The notes beneath the pieces were generated by a model. That model worked only from the letters and a program-made list of their open reading frames with translations, was not told the origin of the DNA and did not search any database. A program made the position numbers and the translations under genes. A stretch of 64,000 nucleotides of DNA from Mixophyes australis (lineage: Eukaryota > Chordata > Amphibia > Anura > Limnodynastidae), in NCBI GenBank assembly GCA_036250195.1, contig JAVHZZ010000003.1, positions 54,575,521 through 54,639,520 on the forward strand, written 5' to 3'. Below, in pieces: positions 44,400-57,604 of this stretch. How positions within the stretch are numbered: the stretch's first letter is position 1; every line of letters begins with the position of its first letter.

Positions 44400-45214
44400 A
44401 GAAGCCTGCTGTGATCATTTTCCCATCACATTGTTGATAATGACCATATTGCTAGCAGACAATGGGGGTCATTTTAGGACCATACCTGATGCAATATCAG
44501 GACAAATAGCTGATATCATTGCTCATAGCTCAGCATTACTAAATAACTCTCTTATGTCCCTGCACCCTTTCACATCATGAAAATACTTATATTATTATAT
44601 ATTGACTGGTCCTAAATATACTGTAAACTTAGCTTAGTTGGTGAATTGATTGCAACATATTTGGAAAAATAATATAGTAAGCAATAGTATTCAGATTTGG
44701 TTCTTGGGCCTCCTTACAGTTGGATAGGCGGAAGAGGGGCAGGAAAGACTGGTCAAGCACAGACCGGGTAAATTAAGTATGTATTTGTGTAATTGCAAAC
44801 TAAGTCAGACCTGCAGGGAGATGCATATACACCTGTCAGTAGCCGTACCACTTCCGGGGACCGGTGCAAATACACGCTGATGGTGGTCGCCAGCACTAGC
44901 TAGTCGCTTCTCATTGGCTGATTCACTGCTGAAGCTGATTCTTCATTGCTCGTGACTATATTAAATTATTTTGTGGGCGGATTTTAGTATTAATTTTTTG
45001 ATACATTCATTCGGACAGAACAAGGAATATAAATATATAATCTGCCTTGTAATAGAGGGTTTTTTATTTCAACCAAACCTAATAGCCTATGCATTTTTCA
45101 CTAACAAAACAAACGTTGAATATCTTTTTGTGTGCTTTTGACCAAGTTGGGTGTAAGTGTACAAGTATGCTTGATGTAAAGCTGACTGATATGTGACTGA
45201 TGCATGGGGCTTTT
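44400..45214. other. No gene recognised
   Basis: Spacer with no recognised coding or repeat structure. Confidence 0.45.
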
Positions 45215-46062
45215 GACTAAAAGCTAGACTAGGACTTTCAGTTCCCCTTGCCAATAAAAAATAAAAATAGATTTCAAATATAAAAGTAGGTTGGGTTTCA
45301 AAAACCCAAAGGCTAAATATAGTAGTAATGGAACTATAATGGAAACTACTGAGGAGGAAAGGGATCTAGGAGTCACTATTTCAGGTGACTTAAAGGTAGG
45401 TAAGCAATGTAACAAAGCAATGAGAAAGGCAAGTCAGATGCTTGGTTGCATATGCAGGGGAATCAGTAGCAGAAAGAAGTAATAATACCACTGTATAGGT
45501 CATTGTACAGCCTCATCTAGAACACTGTGTTCAGTTCTAGAGGCCATATCTCCAGAAGGATATAAATACATTAGAAACTGTACAAAGAAGGGCAACTAAA
45601 ATGGTACATGGCCTACAGCACAAAACTTACCTGGAAAGACTAAAAGAACTTAATATGTATAGTGTGGAGCAGAGAATGGAAAGGGAGACATGACAGATGC
45701 TTTCAAATATATCAAGGGTTTGAACAAGGTACATAAGGGAAACATTCTTCAAAGGAAGAGAAGTATTAGAACACGAGGACATGCACTGAAACTGGAGGGA
45801 AGGAGGTTCAGAGGAAATTTGAGGAAAAAACTACTTCACAGAAAGGGTAGTGGATAAGTGAAATAGCCTCCCATCAGAGGTGGTAGAGGCTAATACAGTA
45901 CAGCAGGTTAGGCTTGGGATAGACATAAGACTATCCTTATAAAGAATAAGGGATCAATTAAGATTAAAGGTTACCATAGGATATTAAAACAATGGGCAGA
46001 CTAGATGGGCCAAGCGGTTCTTATCTGCTGTCAAATTCTGTTTCTATGTTTCAATTAACCGA
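45215..46062 (+). pseudogene. CR1-type LINE, ORF2 C-terminal fragment and 3' end
   Basis: Conceptual translation gives ERDLGVTISGDLKVGKQC and SQMLGCICRGIS, then in shifted frames PHLEHCVQF, LETVQRRATKMV, YFTERVVDK and SLPSEVVEANTVQQ. This is the thumb/C-terminal end of CR1-like reverse transcriptases. The 3' UTR ends GGGCAGACTAGATGGGCCAA and TTCTGTTTCTATGTTTC, the usual CR1 end with a short TTCT-type repeat. Multiple stops and shifts (for example TAA near 45480). A 5'-truncated, inactive copy; in its family the enzyme copies the element RNA at the target site. Confidence 0.88.
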
Positions 46063-46084
46063 ACAAATCGCATGGCATTTAGAA

Positions 46085-46200
46085 ACAATTCAGCATCCGA
46101 CATTACAGGGACAAACAAGGAAAACAGAGACTGGACATACATGAGGCATATGGTAGAGGACCCTGCCCATGAGAACTTACATTCTAGAAGGAGGGGGTAT
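46085..46200 (-). mobile_element. LINE/SINE tail fragment
   Basis: CATTACAGGGACAAACAAGG through AGGACCCTGCCCATGAGAAC and TTACATTCTAGAAGG correspond, on the minus strand, to the same tail type as at 35.0 kb. Diverged. Confidence 0.5.
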
Positions 46201-46202
46201 TG

Positions 46203-46970
46203 TATCAATAGAGGCTAAAGGGACATTAACATTAGTAGGTGAATGGCATAGGAGGTGTAAGTTAAACACTCACCTGGAAGGAGGATAGGTTAAATTAGGT
46301 AAGGGTATTGGGCAGGGAGGATAGGGAAGAAGGTGAACAATCAGGGCCTGATTATCCAATAGGCTGACTAGGCTTAAGAATAGGGCGCAAGGGTTTTGGG
46401 GGGAGCAACATTTTTGTGGTTACAAAATTTTGACGGAAGAGGTTTAGGCTGAAATTCATCCTCGGTTGGCGCTTCAGTAGGAGAGTCAAAGATGGTGACA
46501 AGCGCAGAATTGACAGCCTCCTCCCCCTTTACATCTTCACCTTCAGTAGTGCTCCTTCATGTCTCCATTCTGCTATACAGTTCTGACTCTTTTAAATAGT
46601 GAACCCTTAGTCACTCCCTGGGAACACTAGAGGGAATAGATTAGAAGGGAAGCGAGGAACATGGGGCAGTGTGGAGAGACATGGAAAGCAGTCACTGTAG
46701 CGCAGGTAGAGGTACTCAGCTGTACAGGTAAATAACACGGTATTACAGATGAACAGATTGGACATACTGAGAAATATAATGAGAGACAAGGTTTGCAAAT
46801 GTTTCATTAAATTAGTAGTCAATTTATCAATGCTAAGAGGTCAGTAGGGAATGTACATGTAGTGTACAAGCAGGTGCCCGAGATGGAGGGTAACATGACT
46901 AACTGGAGAGTGATGGAGTATTCTCCTCCTTTATACCTCCTGTTTAACTCCGCTATATTAATCTTAATAC
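46203..46970. other. No gene recognised
   Basis: 46345 onward begins GGGCCTGATTATCCAATAGG, which may be the start of a MITE, but no matching end was found. Confidence 0.4.
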
Positions 46971-46976
46971 ACTCTG

Positions 46977-47616
46977 TGTTACGAGCCACAATGGCATCTG
47001 TGTCCACAGAACTGCGTCCTGGCTGTTGCTCCGACAGCTGGGACATCACTTCCTCCTGCTCGTTCCAGCTGTTTTCAGGGCAACAGCCAGGACGCTCTGT
47101 AGATCACCACTGCGCTGGGCAATCTGATAGCTGGGCGCATGCGCACTGGCGTCCTCCGTGATTACAGTCTCCTGTGGCTGATTTAGTTTGGCTGGTGCCC
47201 TGTTCTTTTGATTGGCGCTTGTCACTATTTAAGGCAGGGAGGACTTAGCCTCCCTGCCAGTTATAGTGTTGAGATAAGCTGACTTGTCCTGTGGATACTC
47301 TGTCCGTTTGCTGATTGATTCCTCTTGTGACTTGATTCTTGACCCTGCTTGTACTCTGATTGCCCTGACCTTTGGCTTTGTTTACTGGATACCTTTCTTG
47401 CTGCCAGCACTGACCCTTTGGCCTGCTACAGACCCCTGAGCCAGACCGCTCCTGACCATCCGCTTCTTTTCTTCGTTACCGCCTACTACCTTCCTGCTGT
47501 GGTATTACACATAAACTTCTATTACGCTCGAGTTAAGACTTGGGGTCATCCAAGTACTTGTGAGTGCAACAAGCTCTATGGAAAGGCGGCTGCAATAGTC
47601 GAAGACGACTGTAACC
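46977..47616 (+). repeat. LTR-like repeat, copy A
   Basis: Starts TGTTACGAGCC and ends near GACTGTAAC. It has TATA-like CTATTTAAGGCAGGGAGG at 47226 and a C/T-rich second half with repeated CCTGACC/CTTGCTGCC words. The downstream half matches 52.9-53.3 kb (TTTGGC, TTGCTGCCAGC, TACTACGCTAGAG-like, GAGTACCTGCAAG-like). The pattern is that of a gypsy-type LTR. Ends and target duplication are not certain. Confidence 0.55.
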
Positions 47617-48307
47617 CTTTTCTAGAAATTCATGTTAATAGACGTTAGTCATAACACACTGTTTATATTAGTTATTAATATATATTTTTAGTAATAATGA
47701 ATGAAATCTCTAAATTAAATTTTAAAACTCAATTTTGTTCATAATTCTAAAAAGAATGCTTCTGCATTAGTTAGTAGTACAGCTGCAGGGCCAATGTTAT
47801 ATAGATAGATGTTAATGTTTAATTATTAGCTTATTTCAAATAAGTTTCAAGATTTTCAAGCCACAGAAGCCAATAGGAGAATGAATTTTGAGGTTCCAAA
47901 TTTATTTTGAAACCCCAGAGACAAACTGCCATGAAACACTAAAATTCATAATTCATAAAAACTTTTTGTTCATCAATAATTACAGAGATATGACGCAGTG
48001 TGCGTCAGTGTGTATTGATGTTCCTGCGATGGGTGCATTCCCCTTTGCTTTGGCTTAAGCTCTTCCTCTCATATATTTATCTTCCCAACGTGTGAACGCA
48101 TGTCCTGCTAGTGTCTGCTGACGTCAACGCAGTGCACAGTACTCTGCCTAAACATAAGCTTTTCTTTGCCTTCAATATGTTTTTTTGACTAAGTACTTCT
48201 TGTTACCAGTGTACGACCACCTGGCTTGCTTTTCCACCATCCCTGTCTGTAAACTTAACCTGTGGCTTTGTGTAATGACCTTTTACCTGAGCTGCCTCTC
48301 CTGACTC
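47617..48307. other. No gene recognised
   Basis: AT-rich then mixed sequence. Nothing recognised. Confidence 0.45.
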
Positions 48308-48310
48308 TTG

Positions 48311-48406
48311 GGGGGAAATGTATGAAAATCTGATTTCTGCAAGTCGACGGAAATCGTCGATTTTGCATGGGAAATTTAATTTCCGGTGACTTCATACATT
48401 TACCCC
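48311..48406. mobile_element. Short MITE, 96 bp, PIF/Harbinger-like
   Basis: Inverted ends GGGGGAAATGTATGAA and GGGGTAAATGTATGAA (complement of TTCATACATTTACCCC), 15 of 16 matching. A 3-bp duplication TTG lies at 48308-48310 and 48407-48409. The centre also pairs around GTCGACGGAAATCGTCGA. Non-coding. Confidence 0.75.
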
Positions 48407-48409
48407 TTG

Positions 48410-51400
48410 GGGTTTACTCTGGTGTCAGCCACTGTCTGAGGGCTATGACATGTGGGTGTTACTCCACCAAGTCCATCACCTCCTTTGGAGGTCCATGGTG
48501 AAGAGTAGATATTCATAAAACTGGGTGCCTAAGTGGAATTAGTGCCAACTTTTAGTGGCAGAGAGGGTTCTCTTCCAACCTGTCATCACTCTGACACCCT
48601 ATGAAAATTACTAGCATTTATAGGTTTGCATGGTATTGAAGCTCCATATTCCTAAAGGAATGGATTAAGTCTATATGTTCCATTTAAGTAGACGAGGAGA
48701 AAAATTGTGTTGTGTATATAAACCAAGTGAATTCACAGATCCTTCTTCAGTCATGTTTCTAAAACACAGAATGCTCTGTAAAGAAGAATATTGTAAAAAT
48801 AAGCCATAATAATGAAATGGAAAATACTGCAAGTGTAATATATAAAAGTAACATTTCTAAGTAAAATGTTTAATAAAATCACTATTGATCTATTTTTTTC
48901 ACATTAAAGTAGAGTAGGGTCACTGCATATTGGTTAAATTCTGAATACCTTTAACCCAGAGATTAGATGGCTTGTATAATTTAGGTTAGATGGAGTCATG
49001 CCTCATGCTCAAATATATAATAATAAATCACATGATTAAATTGGATCTTTGCACAATCTCACCTCTACCATATTGAGCATGATCCCCTCAGGATTTAAAT
49101 CAACCTTCCTGGGTTATTGTAGTCATATAACAATTTTCCATAATGAAATAAAAAAAGCTTAATGTCTGGCTCAAAGGAGAAATGTAACATATATTGTATT
49201 GTATAATTCGGGATGTATACAATATATAATTGTATTCTGCAGGGTTATATACCCTAACCTGCATATACCATATGTTAAGAGAAACATTATAACAATAAAA
49301 ATGAGTACACCTTATTATATGTATTATTTTTTATTGGATTGAATGATGCAGTTTTATAAGAATGCTTGTTCACATTTGTTTTTGAATCAAGAGGGAAAAA
49401 TACAAAAAATAGAAGATATTTCAAGTAACAGGATAACCAAGAGGTCGGTCTGACAAACTGTATTCATTATCAAAAGAATAAAGAGAGCTAGAGAGGGTAG
49501 ATTATGGTGAAGGATAAAGAGCGAGCATGAATAGAGATAGAGAAATTAATAGGACCCAGTTAATGATTTCCCTGGTGGGTCCCAGCTGTACCAAGAAGAT
49601 CCATTTTATTTATCTTGATACAGGTTAAATTTTTGGTTCTACAAGGGCTTCATCAGCAATGCACTTACATATTAAACGCTGGAAGAACAGGAATGTCACA
49701 GAACTTCAATAACCATATCTATTTATCACTTTAAACATGCTAACCTTCAAAGAAAGAGATAATCAGATGTATTTTGCTTTACTCTGGGCTTTGTGAGTCA
49801 CTCGATTATCTATTTTTCCTGGCAAGATATCACATGCTGATTAGAACATCTTAGCATGACTAACTTTATAACATAATGTTTTATCTCGACAGTGTGAAGT
49901 TATAAAGCATCATGCCAGTACAAAAAGTAAAAAAAATGGATGGAATCGTGTGGCGCACAAAAAAAAAAAAAAAAAGAACTGGCCTGTAGACTTCGTGCAC
50001 GTTCACTAATTATTTATGCAATTCTACTGAGACCAAGCCTTATTTGAGATTTCTGAACCGTTGAATAGAGAACATTAAGTCAGTCCACGCAATGGATGGC
50101 AGGTGTTCATTAAAACAGACATGATATTTTCATTTGAGTCAATTGTCAGATAGCAGGCACATCACAAAATTGAAGACTGTTCTACTTACCATAACCAAGA
50201 ATAACATTTTTTAGCCATAACATTTGTGCTCATGTTCCTGCAGTAGAGCGCAGAGATATATTGCAAAAGAAATTAAATAAATCCCACACAATATTGTTTT
50301 CACTGCTTTGACTTATTTTAATTGCCAGATTGAGAGGTGGATAGGGATATTTATTAGAATTTAGGACCCTTTCTTTTCTTTCTTCAGGTTCATGTGCCAC
50401 AGTATAATAGACAATATAATAGGAAAATAAACAACATAATAGTGAAAAAAAGCAATATAGTCGGAAAAGATGGACCAGTTGGTTCTTTTCTGAGGTCAAG
50501 TATATAATTTTACCTTCTGTTCTTTAACTTTGATTTTGATACAGAATATGTAAAAATATCCTATTCTGATGTTCCTCAATATATCTAACATCAAGAATAT
50601 GTGCTTTTATATGTAATTTAATGACTTAATAAATAGTAGGTTGAACAACGTACCTCCTACTATAAATTATAAGGATGTTATAGGTCATCAAGGACATGAG
50701 GCCGTAAGACGGCTCCTTTCATACAGGTCGCACATCTCTGCGTTGATTTCTAATATCTGTAGGGCGTCCGTTATTCTTCATAATACACAAGTCTCCTAAT
50801 GACCACTAAAGTCATATCGTCAAATCATACCATTTATGCAGATATCATTTAGGACTGTTTCTTTATTAACATCACTTATGTATAATAATATAATTATATG
50901 TTATGTTACGCTATGTTGTTTTTGTAAAATTTAAAGGTTCCTTTCTAAAATATTGCTATGCAATTAATAGTGTTAACACTATTCTTTTGTTTATATTACG
51001 TTTTATTGTTACAATGTCATCCAAGCATTGTACTATTATGTAATATCCTTGCTTGTTCACTAAGACTTTATTTGAAAACCTTAATAACAAGCACTGGGAA
51101 AAATAAATGTGTTTTCAAAGACTACTTGCCAAACGCAAAAAATAAATAAATGACTAAGTGCTTGGTATAATATCTTAATGACCTCTTTGCTAGCATGCAT
51201 GGTTGTAGTGAGTTTAGTGCTCATACATTGGCAGAAAAGGTTACATTTGTTCCCAAACAGGAGACTTAGACTTGCTTTCCTTGATTTTTTTTTAAAGCAG
51301 AAACATAAAATGCCTTGCTGTGTGTCATGTTTCTTATGCAATTTAATGATATTCTGGTCTGGGAGAAAAAGAGCAGCTGTACTCCAGTTTGTGTAGCAAG

Positions 51401-52770
51401 AACGCTCCCAGGCGCTCAGCAGGACCTCACATAAGTTCAATTCAGTGAAGCAAATGTAATTGTTTGGCCCTGTTTAAAAGAGACATAAATGAAAAACAAA
51501 AATAAAATAAAATAAAAAAACAAAGAAAAATAATCATAAACATAAAAAAACATAAATGTTTATGTTTACATAAACTGTATTTTGCAAAAAAGAGTTTACA
51601 TCATACGCATACAACAGCACGATTAACCAGACACAATAAAATAATAAATATTGATTACTATTTTCATTTATGTTTTTTTATCTGTAAATATGAGCACGAG
51701 ACACAAAGGAAAAACAATTTGTTAAACATGCTCTGTGAAAGTAAAAGGGGCAGGAGAAGAGAAAATCCTTTCTTCTCGCAAGGTTGTGTAATCTTTAACC
51801 TAATTATAAGCAGTTCCATTTCATTACATATGAATACAGTTATGGATTTTCAATTTATGTTGGTTTTTTTTTTTTTTTTCTACGGACAATCTCCTACCAA
51901 TGAAATCAGCAGCAAACTGCAAAGCCAGGAATCTCTTTAATACCCATTATTGTGTTAGTGCATAAGATTCATGGTTATCTTTCAAAATCACCATCAAAAT
52001 TTACAACCTGGTTTATGAGCATAGTCTTTCATAAATCACCGGAGCGCATGGCCATTCTTATTAATATATGTTGTTTGAGTTTATAAAATAGACTGGATAT
52101 AATAGGGGAGACATGTTTCAATCATAAGAAGAAAAGGTAAAAGGCACTAAATTGTTTTTATTCTTTTACTTCCCCATAAGTAAAAACATAATTTAATTTG
52201 CTTCTATTTGTTTTGCGAACACTACTTTTTTTTGCACAAAGAAATCTAACGAAATGTGAAGATTTATATTTAGTTTAAATCAATCCTTCATTGCTCCAAA
52301 TCTCTTTACAAAGATGCTATTTTCAACATAGAGGCTGTTTGTGTTTTTTGTTTGTTTTTTTGCATAATTATACCGTAAAATATATTGGATATATGCATAT
52401 GTGATATAAAATGTCTAGGAATGTATGTGAATTCTTATGGATTGCATATTATGAATAATTATTTATGATTTATTACAGCAACAGTTTATTTACACATGGG
52501 TGCAAAATAATACACTATTATGTTATTGCAGTGTTGCCATGTAAATGTATCAGCATGATCAATTGTAGGTTGACTGGAGAGGGAATAAAGATATTGAACA
52601 CTGCAGTCTTTTTTCTATTTGCCTGCAGTAAGTTTTTAGCGATATCGTGACAACTGGATGTGAATTCCTGAGGCTTGATGGGGTTTTATTCAGCATGTAA
52701 TCTTTTCAGTCTCAAAAAAATGGTAGTAATAGAATAGGGAAGGGAAAATATAAATTTAAAAGTAAGTTTA
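48410..52770. other. Gene-poor AT-rich block
   Basis: Over 4 kb with no recognised coding sequence, element or tandem array apart from a poly-A run (49959-49975), an A-rich patch (51490-51560) and a poly-T run (51864-51880). Frames of up to 119 codons (51081-51440, minus) lack domains. Confidence 0.5.
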
Positions 52771-52774
52771 GGAG

Positions 52775-53320
52775 CCGCGGCAGTGCCCCAAGCCGCCGTG
52801 ACTCACTGGTTACTTGTGGTCCACGTCTCGGCCTTCGTCATGACAACTGGGATGTCACTTCCCTTCTGTCCTGGCCGTCTCCAAGGCAATGATGGAGACA
52901 CTCTGTTGCCAGAATGCTTAGTCTTCCTGTCGGTTATAACTTACAGTTACTGTTGCTGACCTGTTGTTTTTTTGCTCCTGATTTATGATTGCTCCACTGG
53001 TACTGACCTTTGGCTTCCTGACTCTGATTGTTTGCTTGTTGCCCTGACCTTTGGCCTGTTTTACGGATACTCTTGCTTGCTGCCAGCCCTGATCCTTGCC
53101 TATTGCTGACCACGCTGCCCGCTACGAACCCCTGACCTCGGCTACCTCTGACTGCGGCTATCATCTTGTCCTCTGCCTCATATTTCCAGTTGCATTATGG
53201 CCACCAAGGATAATCTTCTACTACGCTAGAGCTTATGACTTGAGGACATCTGAGTACCTGCAAGCACATAAAGCTCTACAGGAAAGACAGCTGCTAAAGG
53301 TGAAGACCTCCTAACCATCA
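52775..53320 (+). repeat. LTR-like repeat, copy B
   Basis: Begins GGAGCCGCGGC, with no TG end visible. It runs through TTGCCCTGACCTTTGGCCTG, TGCTTGCTGCCAGCCCTGAT, TACTACGCTAGAGCTTATGA and GAGTACCTGCAAGC to AAGACCTCCTAACC. The order matches copy A at 46977-47616, so they are one family. Likely truncated at the 5' end. Confidence 0.55.
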
Positions 53321-53451
53321 GCTCTAAAAATTTATCCTGGCAACAGTGAGCTCTAACAGGGTACTGAAATGGTGAGGAAGAGGTAGTACAAGAAGTGATG
53401 CCTGATAGCCGGATTAAGTCGACAGAGAAGTTGAGCTGATAAAAAGAAGGA

Positions 53452-53510
53452 TGTGTGTATGTGTGTCTTTGTGTGTGCAAGTGTGTGCATGTGTGAGCAC
53501 ATGTCGATGT
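53452..53510 (+). repeat. Imperfect (TG)n microsatellite
   Basis: Alternating TG with interruptions (GTGTGTATGTGTGTCTTTGT and onward). Confidence 0.8.
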
Positions 53511-54229
53511 GCATCGCTAAAGTTCTCTCTGCAATATTTTTTGCAACATTTTATCTTGGCTTAATGAATTTCCAAGCACATGTAGTTTACTCAATACACT
53601 TGAATGAGCAGAAAAGAATGGAAAGTAATTGTTAAAGTGAAAGAGGAAAGAAAGGAAGAACAACCATCATGGTGACAATATAAAACAAATAAAAAAAATA
53701 TAGGTTCAAGTTATAATCATCATGTCATTCTGATATTATTTTTTTGTATGTATGTTACTAATATATATATACCATTCCATATATGTTGCCTCACATAACA
53801 AAGAGTGACATTATAACAATTCAGTGTTGGCAAACAAACAGTAGATGATATTTATTCAAGATATAATTCACATTTTGTGATAAACTCCTATACTTGTATC
53901 ATATATGTCTTTTGACTCCTGACTTGGTAGTTGCTGATGTCTGATTTTATAATCAGACCACAGCAACTGATTATTCAGCTTTCAAAACATATTTAAAAGT
54001 AGAGGTAAGTGAATGTTCTCTGTTTTTCCTTGCAAATTTTTGCAAGTTGAGCCATTGGCCCAAAAATCATAATTTTGAGAACTAATGTGTTCATGTATTT
54101 CCCTCCTAATTTGAACAAGGATTGTTCAAATCAGAGCTTAAAACTTTTGACATTGCTTTCATTTTCTGGCTAAATATTGGTACTCCTGAAAGTTTATGCT
54201 TATTGATAGTGTATACTTGGCAGATAATT
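53511..54229. other. No gene recognised
   Basis: AT-rich spacer. Confidence 0.45.
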
Positions 54230-54878
54230 TGTCAAGGCTGATTCCTGCTTTACACAGGGATAAGTGGTGGAGCTTTAAAAAGGGGCAGAGTAATTATTAT
54301 TGCATAGAAGTTGGCATATGATTGGTTGTAAAATACTTGCAAAAAATGATATGTTGGCTTGTAGGGCAATTAACAATCCCCCAATTTCAGATTTCTGCCT
54401 CCTATTTCTGTTAATAGCAGTGATTGTCTTTTAGGTGTCATTGTGGAAGGGAATCCCGCAAAAAGAGGAAATAGGTTCCAGACCCTGTGTATGAGTCTTC
54501 TCAGTATCTATAGAAATTACATCTTCCATCTCCATGAGTATGCTCAATGGGTTCTCAGTCTGGCTGCACCACTCTCCAGCTGCTTCAGATCTTATCGGAT
54601 TACTTCCCTTTTATGTAGCAAGCTTTGCAGCTTAGTCTTGGTATTCATTGATTGTCTATTGCCAGTTACTTTTGTGGTTCCAGCTACCTGTGCTTCCATG
54701 TTTGCTATATGTATTTGTTCCTGTTTTTGTATGCTGTTTCCGTATGCTTTTGCTTGCTGTTATTTGGACTGACTCCTGGAAAACGTACTCTAAAATCTAA
54801 ACGATTTTTAGGCCTCTGGTATCGCTGACCCTGGAAGTTGTTATTTATGTTCACTGCCTCAGGTCTTCTGTTGTGACA
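54230..54878 (+). repeat. Possible LTR-like repeat
   Basis: TGTCAAGG at the left and TTGTGACA at the right give partial inverted TG...CA ends. The interior has pyrimidine-rich text reminiscent of the other LTR-like repeats. No TATA box or target duplication was confirmed. Confidence 0.3.
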
Positions 54879-54879
54879 G

Positions 54880-55485
54880 TCACCAGGAGCACGTGACATA
54901 AGGTTCCATAAAAAAAACAAACAGTAAACACACATGCATTTTGCATGTGTGGAATCATGCATATCTGACATTCATTTTTTAATTAGCTTTCATTTTTTAA
55001 TTAGAATACATTTTTTAATAGCATTTTTACTAGTGTTTGTAGATCCTGAAAGGTTCTCCTATATGTTTACTCATTGCAAAAAAGTAAAGATAGAACAAAA
55101 TGTACTCTGAAAAATGGAATTTAAGTGTTAGACTAATAAAAACTTAAGTGAGTCTCTTTCCAAGTCCTGTCACCTCCACCTTTCCAATATGGAGGATGGA
55201 TACCATAAAAGTGTGTAATGACAGCAGGAAACAATGCTTCATGGAGTGGAACACAGACACATTTACCCAAGGAGAGCTAGCAGAATGAATAACAGGAAAC
55301 CAGAAAGTCCCACAATGCTCTGTGTCAGTTGTCACTTCCACCTAGCCCCAGCAACTCACACAGTTACAGACAAAGGACCTGTTTCACTATGGCAGGAATC
55401 TGCTTATTTTGAGTGTATAGTGCACATAATCACTCTGCACACATCCAGAACTGGAAGATATAGCCGACAAACCGAGAGATACGGT
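54880..55485. other. No gene recognised
   Basis: Includes T-rich sequence (54970-55040) and frames up to 143 codons crossing into the next repeat, without any domain. Confidence 0.4.
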
Positions 55486-55489
55486 CTTG

Positions 55490-56030
55490 TATGCAAGCAA
55501 TGTCCGTGCGAAAGCGAGCGTAAGGCGCACCTACTACGGCCTATGACTTCGGGGGGAGTGAAGTGGGGGCGGGAAATGGGCGTTTTTGTCATCATCAATG
55601 TACAAAAGGGGTGTGCCAAACACGAGCGCATGCAGCCACGACCGCATCAAGCTGTACAGCCTTGATTTTTACTTGATTTTCTCCTGTATATCTTGCACCA
55701 GCTCTGGGTCTAGTTCTGACGCAATCAGAACTCAGTCATCAGTAATGATGACAGTCTTTTATACATCCTGTAACATATTTTTGCAATCATGAACAACTGT
55801 AACATTAATTTGTATGTTCAGCAGACATTAAGAACATTCTAATACATGTGTTTAATTTATTTTATTTTTTTAAAAAAGCACTTTTTTATCCAATGTATTA
55901 TCATGAATGTCTTTATTATTACCAGGTGACATTAATTACATATATTTTTTTAATTGCCTGTGTGTTCATTTGAGAATTTATAATCCACATAGTTATTGGA
56001 CGTGTCCTGCAGCGTCTTATGTAATAGAGC
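55490..56030 (+). repeat. Dispersed repeat family C, copy 2
   Basis: Aligned in order with 30.95-31.44 kb: CTACTACGGCCTATGACTTC, ATCATCAATGTACAAAAGGG followed by GTGTGCC, CTTGCACCAGCTCTGG, GACATTAATTACAT, GAATTTATAATCCACATAG. Here the middle is GC-rich with CpG-bearing words. Frames crossing it are not genes. Confidence 0.6.
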
Positions 56031-57600
56031 ACGACAGACCTGCACCCAAATTGAAAAGCACACATATTTTGAGATACGTTCCTTGATGACTTCAGGAGTG
56101 CCGTAACTCATAAATAAGTGCGTAGAATACGATAGCTCTTGGATCCAGGCGAAGCAAATTAAGTCCTAGATCTACAATTACAATATAGTTAGCAGATTTG
56201 TTTCGTTTAATTTCATCCTTCAATTTCTCTAGCTGCTTCTCAAAAGTATAATTAAGGCAATCACTTGACTCAAGCTAACAGTGTCTGCACTCTCTTCACA
56301 GGTGACTACTTCGCTGGACTAAAATACATTCCCTCTCAAATTCTAGTCTTCTTGCAGCTGCTGCATTCTCCTATATGCTGTTGCAGAATCCCGAAAATGA
56401 CCCTAAATTTTTCGGGACACAGACAGCATCTCCTGCATGTCATTGTCATTCTTTAAAATGTTCTGTAACACCAAGTTGATTGTGTGATCAAAACAGGAAA
56501 TGTGATGGAATTCTCCCCGCGCTCAGAATGCGTGCCCTAATGAATCAGGCCCACAGAATAGAATGGGCTTTATTTTTTAACATAAGTTTACATGCTTTGC
56601 ACTTGTCTTAGAAACGTAAGTCTGATGCAGTGTTTACACACTCCTGGATAGCCAGCCTTAGTCTGGCAGCAGCTATAACTGCTTTAGGGCTGAGTGGAGG
56701 AGATGTGCTCACTTGGTAGGCACTGATCATTCCATGTAATGTCAAACGTTGCTAGAGGGACTTCTGTACTCATTGTTTAACCGCTCTGCCCCGTGGTTTT
56801 TTTTCTAATTTTTTTTTTTAACTAAAACATTTAAAACCATAATGAACTGCACTGTTCTGCTTGAAATATGTGGATCTGCTGACATAATTTACTTTTGCAT
56901 TCCTTTATTTCCTGTGTCATATTACATAATGTAACACTGGATATTCCGGTATTCTTATGAGTCTACTTAAAGCTTGTATCAAACCATTTATGCTTAGCAA
57001 GGTTTTTAAGCAGTACTCATTGCTAATATAAGGTAATCCATAGCGCTGCAAATCCATTCACCATCTGTATTTGGATGAGGGGGGACAGGATCTTCCGTTA
57101 GAAACTCAATTTTAAAAAGTGTGATTAGGAAAACTAAAAAAGTAGCTATAGATGTGGCAACGGCAATGTATATCTCTTCTTATCTCTATAGGTGGGTAAT
57201 CAGTCTTTTATTGTTATGCAATTTATTTTATATTAGGAAAATTCTAAGCTGTTTGAAGGATTGGGCATCGAAGATCTGTTGTAGGTGGGACATGAGTTCC
57301 AATATTGATCATGCATTATGGAGAGGTTCATGGTAGTATACCTTTGCTCGTTTGGACTATGTTCCATTTCCCATCAGACAGGGTCAGACGCAGAGAGGGA
57401 GTTCCCAAATGCTTTCACAGGAGGGCGACTTAACAAGTATCACAGATCACAGTGTTACTCATAATGCTGTCATAGCGATGAAAGTGTCTGAATAAATAGC
57501 AATAAGCTGTTTAGCAAAAAAAGTATTTAAATAAAGCATCTGTTAAATAAATGAAGGTGTGTGTGTAAATATATACATATAAATATATATTTCCACAGTC
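56031..57600. other. No gene; one isolated MITE end
   Basis: CCCTAATGAATCAGGCCC at about 56537-56554 equals the right end of the PIF/Harbinger-like MITEs, so an element with the same ends, possibly family C itself, may stop here. The rest is AT-rich with nothing recognised. Confidence 0.45.
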
Positions 57601-57604
57601 GGCT

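Noticed and set aside
54230..54878. A confident solo LTR call
   Set aside because: Ends are only partly inverted and no target duplication was found, so kept only as a low-confidence feature.
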